Below, in pieces: positions 8,863 to 16,172 of a stretch of 64,000 bases of DNA. Below the pieces are notes generated by a model, which saw only the letters and a list, made by a program, of their open reading frames with translations, did no database searches and was not told the origin of the DNA. Numbering within the stretch: the first letter of the stretch is position 1; each line of letters starts with the position of its first letter. This stretch comes from Planctomycetota bacterium (GTDB lineage Bacteria > Planctomycetota > JAJSAM01 > JAJVHW01): the NCBI GenBank assembly GCA_021414065.1, contig JAIOPE010000015.1:1-64000 (forward strand), in the 5' to 3' direction. Position numbers and translations under genes: made by a program.

Positions 8863-10098
8863 ATGGAGGCGCACGCTCAAGGCGTTGCGTCCCTAGCTAC
8901 CGGTTCGCCCCGCGCGACCGTGTCCGTGGCCCTTCCCGGCGTTCACGCGCAGCAGGTTCCGCCTGCACCGAAGGCGCCCGCCGCCGACGGCCGGTTCCGT
9001 TGGATCGCAGGCGACGTGCACGTCCACGTCACGCCCCCCGACGCGGCCGGCCACTCCACCTACACCGTGGCGTCCGCCATCGAGCGCAGTCGTGGACTCG
9101 GCCTGGACTTCGTGATCCTCACGCCGCACGACGCCGACGTCTCGCTGCCGCCGTCGTCCGAGACCGGCAACCAACCGCTCTACGGACAGGAACTCGTCGA
9201 ACGCCTCGCGCGCACGGCGTTGCAGGCGCCGCCTCCGCCGCTGCCCGACGGCAAGCCGGGCCCCGCGCCGCGACCGATCCTCGTAGTGCCAGGATGGGAG
9301 TTCACGCGCCCGTGGCCCGGCCACCTCGGGCTGTCGTTCTTCAAGATGGAAGACGTCGCGAAACTCCAGGGCGACCTGAAGCCCGAGACGGTGGTGAAGG
9401 GCGGCGGCCTCGTCGTCGTCAATCACCCGTTCTTCCGGCCGGTGAAGATGACCGGCATCTTCGAGAAGCTGATGTCGCGCGGCGGGCTCGACTGGAGCGG
9501 CGACTGGCGGTGGAAGCCGTTCTTCGGCGACGGCAAGGACCCGCTTTCGTGGAACGCGATCGAGGTCTGGCACGAGCGGTCCGTGCTCGTCCAGAAGATG
9601 CACACCTCGCAGGCGGAGCAGTTCCCCGACACGCAGATGGCGAGCGACGCGATCGCTGCGTGGGACCGGTCCGTGCGCGAGCAGCGGCGCCGCATCGTTG
9701 CTGTCGGCGGCAGCGACTGCCACGGCAAGCTGCCGTATGCGATGGTCCCGATGAAGCAGGTGGCCGTCGGCGTCGCGACGTTCACGCTCGAGGCACTCCG
9801 CGAGGGACTCGTCGCGGGGCGCGTGACGTTCGGGAAGGACGGCGGACTCGCCGCGTCCGACTTCGCCGCAACGAGCGACGTCGCCGGCCAGCGCGCCGAC
9901 ATCGGCGGCACGTTGCGCGCCACGTCCGAGGTCCGACTCACGTGGTCCGGCCGCGCGACCCTCGTGGAAGACGGCGTCCGCGTCGGCGAGTTCGAAGGCG
10001 GCACGACCCGCAAGGTCACCCCCGCGGGCAGCTTCCACACCTGGCGAATCGAGAAGCCCGGCGACGCCTACTCGAACATGATCCACGCGAACCTGTGA
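8863..10098 (+). CDS. PHP-domain metallophosphoesterase
   Basis: A 411-residue protein with the four PHP metal-binding motifs in order: HVH at 53-55 (GDVHVHV), PHD with His89, NHP with His188, and SDCH (Asp285, His287). These ligate two or three metal ions in PHP phosphoesterases. The C-terminal ~80 residues resemble a small beta domain (VRLTWSGRATLVEDGVRVGEF) that follows the PHP core in related exported proteins. The ATG at 8863 is the first normal start codon in the frame. The open frame runs back to 8740 and includes a hydrophobic stretch, but that stretch is encoded by the terminator hairpin. So whether the protein is exported is unresolved. The substrate is unknown. Confidence 0.85.
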   Translation: MEAHAQGVASLATGSPRATVSVALPGVHAQQVPPAPKAPAADGRFRWIAGDVHVHVTPPDAAGHSTYTVASAIERSRGLGLDFVILTPHDADVSLPPSSETGNQPLYGQELVERLARTALQAPPPPLPDGKPGPAPRPILVVPGWEFTRPWPGHLGLSFFKMEDVAKLQGDLKPETVVKGGGLVVVNHPFFRPVKMTGIFEKLMSRGGLDWSGDWRWKPFFGDGKDPLSWNAIEVWHERSVLVQKMHTSQAEQFPDTQMASDAIAAWDRSVREQRRRIVAVGGSDCHGKLPYAMVPMKQVAVGVATFTLEALREGLVAGRVTFGKDGGLAASDFAATSDVAGQRADIGGTLRATSEVRLTWSGRATLVEDGVRVGEFEGGTTRKVTPAGSFHTWRIEKPGDAYSNMIHANL

Positions 10099-10161
10099 GG
10101 TGAGAGCGGTAGGGGGAACGCGCTCCCGCTGCGCGGACCTCGCGCAGTCCCGCTCGGGGTA

Positions 10162-10256
10162 GGGGACGGTCCTCAGAAACTCAGTTCCGCTGCGCGGACG
10201 CTTCGCATCCCCGTCCGGGGGCCGTTGCGGAAGTGAGTTTGTGTGGACCGTCCCCC
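10162..10256. repeat. REP-like palindrome pair (family A), REPIN
   Basis: Two inverted copies of one ~27-bp unit, GGAAnTGAGTTTnTGnGGACCGTCCC, lie at 10162-10188 (minus) and 10229-10256 (plus). About 22 of 26 positions match, and a GC-rich spacer separates them. The same unit flanks the RAYT remnant at 14148 and 14613. The flanks (10099-10161 and 10257-10340) show nothing else I can support. Confidence 0.75.
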
Positions 10257-10362
10257 CGGCTCCCGTGCCGACGCGAACCGGCCGACGCAACCGGCCGAAG
10301 CTCCGCGACCTCGCCCTGGCGCCAGCACGCCGACCTCGGCTACCCTCCCGCCGGGAGGCGCG

Positions 10363-11367
10363 ATGGGCCCGGCCGTCCGAGTCGCTGGACTGAGGAAGTC
10401 GTTCCGCGTGCGAGAGCGCGCGCCGGGGCTCCTCGGCGCGTTTCGCTCGCTCCTCTCGGCGACGACGCGTGAAGTCGTCGCGGTGGACGCGCTCTCCTTC
10501 CAGATCGCCGCAGGCGAACGCGTCGCGTTCATCGGCCCGAACGGCGCCGGGAAGTCCACGACCCTGAAGGTCCTCTCCGGGATTCTCCACCCGACCGCGG
10601 GCGACGTCGAAGTGCTCGGACTCGTGCCCTGGCGTGACCGTCGCGAAGTGGCGCTCCGGATCGGCACCGTCTTCGGCCAGCGGAGCCAGCTCTGGTCGCA
10701 TCTCCCTGCGGGCGACACCTTCGATCTGCTCGCGTACGTCTACGACCAGGACCCAGCGACGCACCGACGCCGCCGCGCGGAACTGGCGGACGTGTTCGGA
10801 ATCGGCCCGCTGCTGACGAAGCCCGTGCGGCAGCTCTCGCTCGGCGAACGGATGCGCTGCGAACTGGTCGCGAGCCTTCTCCACGCGCCGCGCGTGCTCT
10901 TCCTCGACGAACCCACGATCGGCCTCGACGTCTCCGCGAAGGCGGCCATCCGCGACCTCGTGCGCCGCCGCGCCGACGAGGACGGATGCGCCGTCATCTT
11001 GACGTCGCACGACACCGGCGACATGGAGCGCGTCTGCGACCGCGCGATCGTCATCCACCGCGGGCGGCTCCTCCTCGACGAGCCGGTCCACTCGCTTCGG
11101 CGCTTCATCCGCAGGAAGGTCGTGACGCTCGCGACCGCCGAGCCGGACGTCGTGCTGGACCTCCCCGGGCTGACGATCGTCGAGCGCGCACCGCACCGCA
11201 CCGTGATCGAGGTGGACGTGACCGTCACCCCCGTCGAAGCGGTCGTGCATGCGGCGCTCGCGGTCACGCGGCTGAACGACCTGTCGGTCGAGGACCCGCC
11301 GATGGAGGAGATCGTCGCGGCGATCTACGCTTCGGCCGACGCTGGCGGCGCTGCGGTGAAGCCGTGA
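10363..11367 (+). CDS. ABC-2 type exporter, ATP-binding protein
   Basis: A 334-residue ATPase that powers the two membrane proteins encoded next. Walker A is GPNGAGKST, the Q-loop is VFGQRSQLW, the signature is LSLGERMRCELVASLL, and Walker B plus D-loop is VLFLDEPTIGLD. The C-terminal ~90 residues are the extra beta domain typical of ABC-2 exporter ATPases. The ATG is chosen because GGGAGG lies 7 nt upstream and homologous sequence begins there; an upstream in-frame ATG (10243) lies inside the REP repeat. A TACCCT hexamer (10341-10346) may be the -10. The stop overlaps the next start (GTGA). The cargo is unknown. Confidence 0.92.
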   Translation: MGPAVRVAGLRKSFRVRERAPGLLGAFRSLLSATTREVVAVDALSFQIAAGERVAFIGPNGAGKSTTLKVLSGILHPTAGDVEVLGLVPWRDRREVALRIGTVFGQRSQLWSHLPAGDTFDLLAYVYDQDPATHRRRRAELADVFGIGPLLTKPVRQLSLGERMRCELVASLLHAPRVLFLDEPTIGLDVSAKAAIRDLVRRRADEDGCAVILTSHDTGDMERVCDRAIVIHRGRLLLDEPVHSLRRFIRRKVVTLATAEPDVVLDLPGLTIVERAPHRTVIEVDVTVTPVEAVVHAALAVTRLNDLSVEDPPMEEIVAAIYASADAGGAAVKP

Positions 11368-12158
11368 CGCGACCTGCGCTCGCCACCTACGCGCGGATCG
11401 CGGCGTCGTCGGCGCGCCAGTCGATTGCGCAGCGCACGACGCTCGTCGGCCGGTGCGCCCTCTACGTGCTGATCCTCGTCGTCTTCTCGCGGATCTGGCA
11501 GACGGTCGGCGGCGACGCGGCCGCTGGCGGCCCGGGCGCGAAGGAGATGCTCTGGTATCTCGCGGTCACCGAGTGGATCGTCATCGCGCTTCCGCTGACG
11601 CACCTCGCGATCGAGGCGGACGTGCGCAGCGGCGACATCGCGTATCACCTCGCGCGGCCGGTTCCGTACGTCGGCGTGCGGCTCGCGGAGGCGGCGGGGG
11701 ACCTCTCCGTGCGGCTCGTGTCGCTTGGCGTGACGGGCGTCGTCGCGGCGTGGTTTCTCGCGGGCGGGTTGCCGGACGACCCGCGGGGCCTCGTCCTCGC
11801 GCTGCCGCTCGGCGTGCTCGCGGGCGCGGTCGGCGTTCTCTTCCACGCGGCGATCGGGCTGTCGTCCTTCTGGTTGCAGGACGCCGGCTCCGTCTACTTC
11901 GTCTGGCAGAAGCTGATGTTCGTGCTGGGCGGGATGATCCTGCCGCTCGCCGTCTATCCGGCGTGGCTCCGCGCCGCGGCCGAGTGGACGCCGTTCGCGG
12001 CGATGCTCTCCGGTCCCGGACGGCTCGCGTTCGCTCCCGACGTCGGCGTCGCCGCGACATCCGCGGCGCTGCTCGTTCTGTGGCTCGCGGTCGCCGCGGC
12101 GATCGTCGTGTTCTTCAACCGTCGCGGCGCCCGCGTCCTCGACGTGAACGGAGGGTAA
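11364..12158 (+). CDS. ABC-2 family exporter permease, subunit 1
   Basis: A 264-residue integral membrane protein with about six hydrophobic segments (for example RCALYVLILVVFSRIW, IVIALPLTHLAI and LLVLWLAVAAAIVVFF). The motif ADVRSGDIAYHLARPVPY corresponds to the conserved loop of PF06182-type ABC-2 permeases. The GTG start overlaps the ATPase stop by 4 nt, which implies translational coupling. The next permease begins 3 nt after its stop. Together the three genes should form a heteromeric exporter. Confidence 0.88.
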   Translation: MTRPALATYARIAASSARQSIAQRTTLVGRCALYVLILVVFSRIWQTVGGDAAAGGPGAKEMLWYLAVTEWIVIALPLTHLAIEADVRSGDIAYHLARPVPYVGVRLAEAAGDLSVRLVSLGVTGVVAAWFLAGGLPDDPRGLVLALPLGVLAGAVGVLFHAAIGLSSFWLQDAGSVYFVWQKLMFVLGGMILPLAVYPAWLRAAAEWTPFAAMLSGPGRLAFAPDVGVAATSAALLVLWLAVAAAIVVFFNRRGARVLDVNGG

Positions 12159-12160
12159 GC

Positions 12161-12952
12161 GTGTCCGCGCGCACCACCGTCCGCTTCGCGATCGCGCTCC
12201 TCGGCACGAACCTCCGCGCCACATTCGCCCTCCGCGGCGCCTTCTGGCTCCAGGCGGGCTTCATGTTCGTCAACGACGTCATCTTCTTCACGACGTGGTG
12301 GATCTTCTTCCGTCGTTGGGACGAAATCGGCGGCTGGCGGCTCCAGGAGATGACGATCCTGTACGGCGTCGTCGCGGGGGCTTACGGGACCGCGAACGTG
12401 TTGTGGGGCGGCGTGCGCGACCTCTCGCGCGTCATCGCGGACGGCGGTCTCGACACGTTCCTCACGCAGCCGAAGGACCCGCTGCTGCACGTGATGGGGT
12501 CGAAGTCCATCGCGTCGGGCTGGGGCGACGTCGTCGCGGCGGCGTTCCTGCTCGGCGTCGCGGGATGTCTCGCGCCGTCGATGCTCCCGCTCACGATCTT
12601 CGTCGTCGCGTGCTCGGCGATCGTCATCGCGGCGACGGGCGTGCTGATCCACAGCTCCGCCTTCTGGGCCGACGACCTCGACACGCTGCCGCGGCAGGTG
12701 AGCGAGTTCGTCCTCATCTTCTCGAGCTACCCGCAGACCGTGTACGGCCCGTGGCTCCGGCTCGTCCTCTTCACCGTGATTCCCGCGGGCTTCATCGGCT
12801 ACCTGCCGGTCGAGGTGCTCCGCGCGTTCTCGTGGCGCGACGCAGCGTTCCTCGGCGGCGGCGCGGCGCTGTACGCGACCGCGGCGGTCGTGGTCTTCCG
12901 CGCGGGGATGCGTCGGTACGCATCCGGCAACCGGACCGGGCTCATGGCGTGA
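12161..12952 (+). CDS. ABC-2 family exporter permease, subunit 2
   Basis: A 263-residue six-helix membrane protein of the PF06182 type. Recognisable features are FFTTWWIFFRRWDEIGGW in the first loop, LSRVIADGGLDTFLTQPKDPLLHV (the family loop), and the C-terminal EVLRAFSWRDAAFLGGG. The GTG start follows GGAGGGTAAGC. Last gene of the exporter operon; no clear terminator follows, only a REP-like palindrome. Confidence 0.88.
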   Translation: MSARTTVRFAIALLGTNLRATFALRGAFWLQAGFMFVNDVIFFTTWWIFFRRWDEIGGWRLQEMTILYGVVAGAYGTANVLWGGVRDLSRVIADGGLDTFLTQPKDPLLHVMGSKSIASGWGDVVAAAFLLGVAGCLAPSMLPLTIFVVACSAIVIAATGVLIHSSAFWADDLDTLPRQVSEFVLIFSSYPQTVYGPWLRLVLFTVIPAGFIGYLPVEVLRAFSWRDAAFLGGGAALYATAAVVVFRAGMRRYASGNRTGLMA

Positions 12953-12992
12953 CGCGCGCGCCGCTCGCTCGAAGAGACGAGGCGAAGCGGTA

Positions 12993-13040
12993 GGGGACGG
13001 TCGCCGGGCTGCGAAGTCCGTAACTTCATCCCGTCCCGGG
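12993..13040. repeat. REP-like palindrome (family A/B hybrid hairpin)
   Basis: GGGGACGG at 12993 pairs with CCGTCCC at 13031-13037. The right half, read on the minus strand (GGGACGGGATGAAGTTACGGACTTCGC split over 13011-13038), matches the family-B unit at 15537. It lies 40 nt after the exporter operon. Confidence 0.6.
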
Positions 13041-13255
13041 AGGCGCCGACCTCTTGCACCTCAAGCAACGAGCGGCGAGCCCGGCGGCGAGACGGGCGAA
13101 CTGCACACGCTGCATGTGTCGCAGGAGATCACTGGCGTAGAGCAACGGTTGGCATCGCGGGCCTCGGCGCCACACCGACACCCCGGACTGGGCCCTGACA
13201 CGAGCCGGCAGCGACGCGAAGCTGGACCGCATCATCGCTGTTGCTTCCGTGCCAG
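13041..13255. other. gene-free stretch between REP and the next gene
   Basis: Short open frames exist on both strands, but none has a start signal, a recognisable motif or normal composition for this genome. I see no RNA gene. Together with the REP it makes a 303-bp gap between the exporter operon and the convergent lipoprotein gene. Confidence 0.5.
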
Positions 13256-14131
13256 CTACCGTCGCTGGAGATGCCGGAGCGCCTCTCGAAGTCGGCTGCT
13301 GAGAACGACATCCGACCACCGTGTACGCGGTGCCAACTCGTCTGCAAACTGCGATAGCAATTCGGCGTCTTCGGAGTCTCCGACGTGACTCAATGCGGTG
13401 GCCACGCCGCCGAGGAGGAAGTCGCGTGAAGCGTCGAGGGCGCCAGTTCGACGACGAGTACCCAGATCTCGGAATGTCGTCCGAAGCCACTGCCTGTGAC
13501 CGATGGCATCGGTCTTCGAGGTCGGAACATCTCGCAGCCGAGAAAGCACGAGTGTAGTTACGGCCTCAGCCCTTACCTCATCGGCCACACGTGTCTCACC
13601 GCGCAACGTGATTGAGCCCTCGTAGGACACCAACGTCTCAGAGTTGCCGTCGAGACCGGGGACGATCCACACGCCCCGCGCCGGTCGGCCTACTCCCAAC
13701 CGGACCTTCGGCTGCGGGACCTCTGACAGTTTCGCAGCCTCCGCGTGGAGGACTTCAGACGCAGTGAACCAAACCAGTTCTGCGGCGTCACGAGACAGGG
13801 TCCCGTGGCCTGACGTCACGCCTGACGCATCGACCGCAACTCGCTGCACAACGACGCTCTGTCCAGTCACCTGAAGCCGGCAGACCTCCGTGGGCTCGGT
13901 CCCATGAGGCCCCGGCGCCGATGCAACAACGAACTGAAACGCCTCTGGCGGCCGAGCCGCATCCTCGGTCCCGTGAGCGAGCGAGGAGTCCTGTCCACCC
14001 GGCGTCGCGTGGAGCGCTTCGAGAGCGTCGCGGCGTGCTGAGCTGGAAAGACCACTGCGCGCTTCCTGCCGAGCAGGACTGTCGCGACAGCTCCCGACGG
14101 CGATAACGGCCACGACGGCAAGCAGCCACAC
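13256..14131 (-). CDS. hypothetical exported protein, possible lipoprotein; start disturbed by REP
   Basis: A 291-residue protein I do not recognise. From GTG (14129-14131) it reads WLLAVVAVIAVGSCRDS, a short hydrophobic leader ending in Cys, so a lipoprotein is plausible although the lipobox (VGSC) is weak and the basic N-region is missing. The centre is beta-rich and contains TEVCRLQVTGQSVVVQRVAV; the last 110 residues are helical and HEAT-like. Only 17 nt upstream lies the family-A REP bounding the RAYT remnant, and the open frame simply runs into it. The original promoter and first codons may have been replaced by that insertion, so expression is uncertain. Confidence 0.55.
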   Translation of the reverse strand: MWLLAVVAVIAVGSCRDSPARQEARSGLSSSARRDALEALHATPGGQDSSLAHGTEDAARPPEAFQFVVASAPGPHGTEPTEVCRLQVTGQSVVVQRVAVDASGVTSGHGTLSRDAAELVWFTASEVLHAEAAKLSEVPQPKVRLGVGRPARGVWIVPGLDGNSETLVSYEGSITLRGETRVADEVRAEAVTTLVLSRLRDVPTSKTDAIGHRQWLRTTFRDLGTRRRTGALDASRDFLLGGVATALSHVGDSEDAELLSQFADELAPRTRWSDVVLSSRLREALRHLQRR

Positions 14132-14147
14132 CGCGGACCGGTTGGTG

Positions 14148-14180
14148 CCCCCCGGGGACGGTCCCCAACAACTCAAAATC
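14148..14180 (-). repeat. family-A REP, copy bounding the RAYT remnant (low-coordinate side)
   Basis: The core GGGGACGGTCCCC (14154-14166) is followed by AACAACTCAAAAT. It is the inverted partner of 14613-14650. It supplies the stop codon of the RAYT remnant and abuts the start of the gene at 14131. Confidence 0.75.
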
Positions 14181-14565
14181 TCTGCGACCCGACGAGGCCG
14201 CGGCAGCGGATCAGCACCTCCGCGGCGGACAGGTTCCGCGCGGCGAGGATCGTCCGACCGCGCCTTCGAGCGCGGAGCAGCGCGGTCCGGCCCACACCGA
14301 GGTGCGGCGCGGTCTCGACCGTCGTGGAACCCGCCTCGTCGCATGCCACGAAGACTACCACCGCGTAAGCGTCCGCCTCGGCCCGCGTGTGCGCGCCGAC
14401 CGCGACGCGCGCGGGGTCGGCGCCGACCGCCGCGAACGTACGCGCCGCACGGTCGATCACGAGCGCCCGGACCTTGCCGGTGGCGACGATCGGGCCGCCG
14501 CAGCGCGCACGAGCCACGACGTGGTGGATCGCGTGGGGCTCCGATTGACGGGACGTGCTCGCCAT
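14173..14565 (-). pseudogene. RAYT / Y1 transposase remnant lacking the catalytic domain
   Basis: A 130-codon frame. The first ~27 residues (SRQSEPHAIHHVVARARCGGPIV) match the start of RAYT/Y1_Tnp proteins, where the motif is usually ALHHVxxRG followed by I. It then jumps to what looks like the family's C-terminal DNA-binding region: VGADPARV, then a helix-turn-helix-like segment around ETAPHLGVGRTALLRARRRGRTIL. The central HUH catalytic part, with its His-X-His and Tyr (normally ~100-150 residues), is missing. An internal deletion is inferred. The frame stays open, so a DNA-binding fragment could still be made. Assignment rests on pattern memory, not a search. Confidence 0.6.
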
Positions 14566-14612
14566 GCACGATGACGTCGTCCGGCGCGGGCCAGCAGCGA
14601 CATCAGGAGCCG

Positions 14613-14650
14613 CGAGTTTGTGAGTTCGTGGGGACCGTCCCCGGGGGGCA
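14613..14650 (+). repeat. family-A REP, copy bounding the RAYT remnant (high-coordinate side)
   Basis: GAGTTTGTGAGTTCGTGGGG followed by ACCGTCCCCGGGGGG. It is the inverted partner of 14148-14180 and the same family as 10162-10256. Confidence 0.75.
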
Positions 14651-14702
14651 AAGCCGCTCGCACCTCTGGGGAGGGGAGGCGGACGGCGTATCCTCGGTCG
14701 GC

Positions 14703-15509
14703 ATGTGGCACTGGCTCTCGCGCCTGACCCGCCGTTCCAAGACCCCGCTGTCCACGTCGTTCCGGCCGAATCCGCGCGACGCGCCCGGCGACTTCTACTG
14801 CGCAGAGGACGTCTGTCTCGCGTGTGGTGCGATGGAGCACGAGGCCCCCGACCTGATCGGCTTCGAGGGCCACAGTTGCTTCGTCAAGAAGCAGCCCGCG
14901 AACGCGGAGGAGCTCTACCGGCTCCTTCAGGCAATGAGCGTCAACGAGGTCGACGGGCTTCGATACCGCGGCCACGACCCGGAGCTCGCGCGTCGTATCG
15001 CCGAAGCCGGGATGGCGAACTGCTGCGATCGGCCGTGCGGCAGGGCGGCGGCCAGAGTCGCCCGAACGCGTGCGCGCATCACGCTCGACGCGCCGGCCGC
15101 GGAGTGCGTGGACCGCGTGGTCGCGGCGCTGTATGCGGCGGTCGCGCACACCAACGTCCCCGGCGGCGAGTTGGACCAGACCGCGAGAGTCGCGGCGGTG
15201 GTTGCAGCGCGTTCCGAGTCCGAGCGACCCGCTCCAATCTCATCGCTCAAGCGGATCGATGGCGGCTCCCGATTCGACCTACGCCCGTTTCCCGCTGCCG
15301 CGACGACAACCGTGTCGGTCTGCAACGGCGCTGATGCTGCCACCGCGCTGGATCTGGCCATCGCCGCGACCGGCTTCTACGAGCAGCTCCGTACGGCCGT
15401 CCTCATGGACGACGTGATTCGAACCCAACCCGGCGTGCTCTCGATCCGCTGGTACACGGAGTCGGAGTGGGCCCGCGACCGAAGCGGTGGACGCGAGTTC
15501 CCGTACTGA
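14703..15509 (+). CDS. ferredoxin-like Cys-rich protein
   Basis: A 268-residue cytoplasmic protein. The N-terminal half has NAPGDFY-like sequence (RDAPGDFYCAEDVCLACGAME) followed by HEAPDLIGFEG, CFVKKQP and a C-terminal CCDRPC. This pattern occurs in small proteins usually annotated ferredoxin, where APxLI marks the second half of the fold. Cysteines at roughly 31, 36, 39, 60 and 105-110 could bind an Fe-S cluster or a metal. The C-terminal 120 residues are unassigned. A TATCCT hexamer at 14689-14694 lies 8 nt before the ATG, so the mRNA may be leaderless. It sits between two mobile-element remnants. Confidence 0.6.
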   Translation: MWHWLSRLTRRSKTPLSTSFRPNPRDAPGDFYCAEDVCLACGAMEHEAPDLIGFEGHSCFVKKQPANAEELYRLLQAMSVNEVDGLRYRGHDPELARRIAEAGMANCCDRPCGRAAARVARTRARITLDAPAAECVDRVVAALYAAVAHTNVPGGELDQTARVAAVVAARSESERPAPISSLKRIDGGSRFDLRPFPAAATTTVSVCNGADAATALDLAIAATGFYEQLRTAVLMDDVIRTQPGVLSIRWYTESEWARDRSGGREFPY

Positions 15510-15536
15510 CGCCGACGAACGTAAACCGGCGCACCC

Positions 15537-15793
15537 GGGGACAGGGTGAAGTTACGAACCTCCCGCGGCACGATCCGGCACCCGGCTGTGGCTGGGCACT
15601 TCCGTCGCAGCGAGAGCGCGACGCCTCAACTCCGCGGCACCGCGGCTGCTGGCCGCGGCCACTGCGTCTGACGTGACGCCCAGGGGCGTGGGCCCAGGCG
15701 CGTGCGGTGCGCGGCTCTCGATGTGATGTCGCGCGAGGGAGGCCGAACGTCGCAGAGGACCATCAGGAAGTTCGTAACTTCACCCCGTCCCCG
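15537..15793. mobile_element. 257-bp family-B inverted-repeat element (MITE-like)
   Basis: The ends GGGGACAGGGTGAAGTTACG (15537 onward) and its inverted counterpart (15767-15793) match at about 25 of 27 positions. The interior has no supported gene. The right end provides the stop codon (TGA) of the minus-strand gene at 15780. Single or partial family-B copies occur at 13011-13038 and 60211-60249. Confidence 0.65.
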
Positions 15794-16172
15794 GCGCATC
15801 CGTGTCCGCGTAGGCGCGGAACGCGCGGGCCTCGTCCTCCGGGAAGGCGAAGGTGGGAGCAACGTCGCGGCAGTAGGCGCGGAAGACGTTCGTGAACGCC
15901 GCGGGGTCGTCCTCGAATCGCCGCAGGAGCGTCGCATCGCCGCGGACGACGCGCTCGAAGCGCAGCTTGCGGACGAGCAGCGACGTGACGCGGAGCCCGT
16001 CCGGGTCCATCGCGAGGAGCCACGCGCGCTCGTCGGCGGTGAGCCGCGGCGCGGCGCGGGCATCGTCTTCCGCGCCGCCGCGGCATGCTTCATCGACGAG
16101 CGCCCGGAGCCGCGCCGGCGCGTCCTCGGCGTGCGCCGCGGCGACGAGGATGCGCTGCACCTCGCTCAGCAC
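15780..16172 (-). CDS. small partner protein of the DUF692 enzyme
   Basis: A 130-residue helical protein encoded last in a three-gene operon. It has a GTG start and overlaps the DUF692 gene by 7 nt. The conserved-looking part is FERVVRGDATLLRRFEDDPAAFTNVFRAYCRDVAPTFAFPEDEARAFRAY (residues about 74-123). This is the type of sequence seen in the small recruiting partners encoded beside DUF692 enzymes (the MbnC/TglI role), which present the precursor peptide to the iron enzyme. I cannot name the family. The reading frame ends inside the family-B repeat, so a C-terminal truncation is possible. Confidence 0.6.
   Translation of the reverse strand: MLSEVQRILVAAAHAEDAPARLRALVDEACRGGAEDDARAAPRLTADERAWLLAMDPDGLRVTSLLVRKLRFERVVRGDATLLRRFEDDPAAFTNVFRAYCRDVAPTFAFPEDEARAFRAYADTDAPGTG

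Larger units (their letters stand above)
14148..14650. mobile_element. decayed RAYT (REP-associated tyrosine transposase) unit bounded by inverted family-A REPs
   Basis: Inverted REP copies at 14148-14180 and 14613-14650 share TGAGTTnnTGGGGACCGTCCCCGGGGGG with two to four differences. They enclose a minus-strand gene with RAYT-like ends. This is the normal layout of a REP-generating transposase locus, but the enclosed gene is far too short to be active. Confidence 0.7.

Noticed and set aside
15780..16172. BufC/HvfC (DUF2063) partner
   Set aside because: The N-terminal pattern of that family is not visible; only the small-partner role and the C-terminal helical stretch fit.
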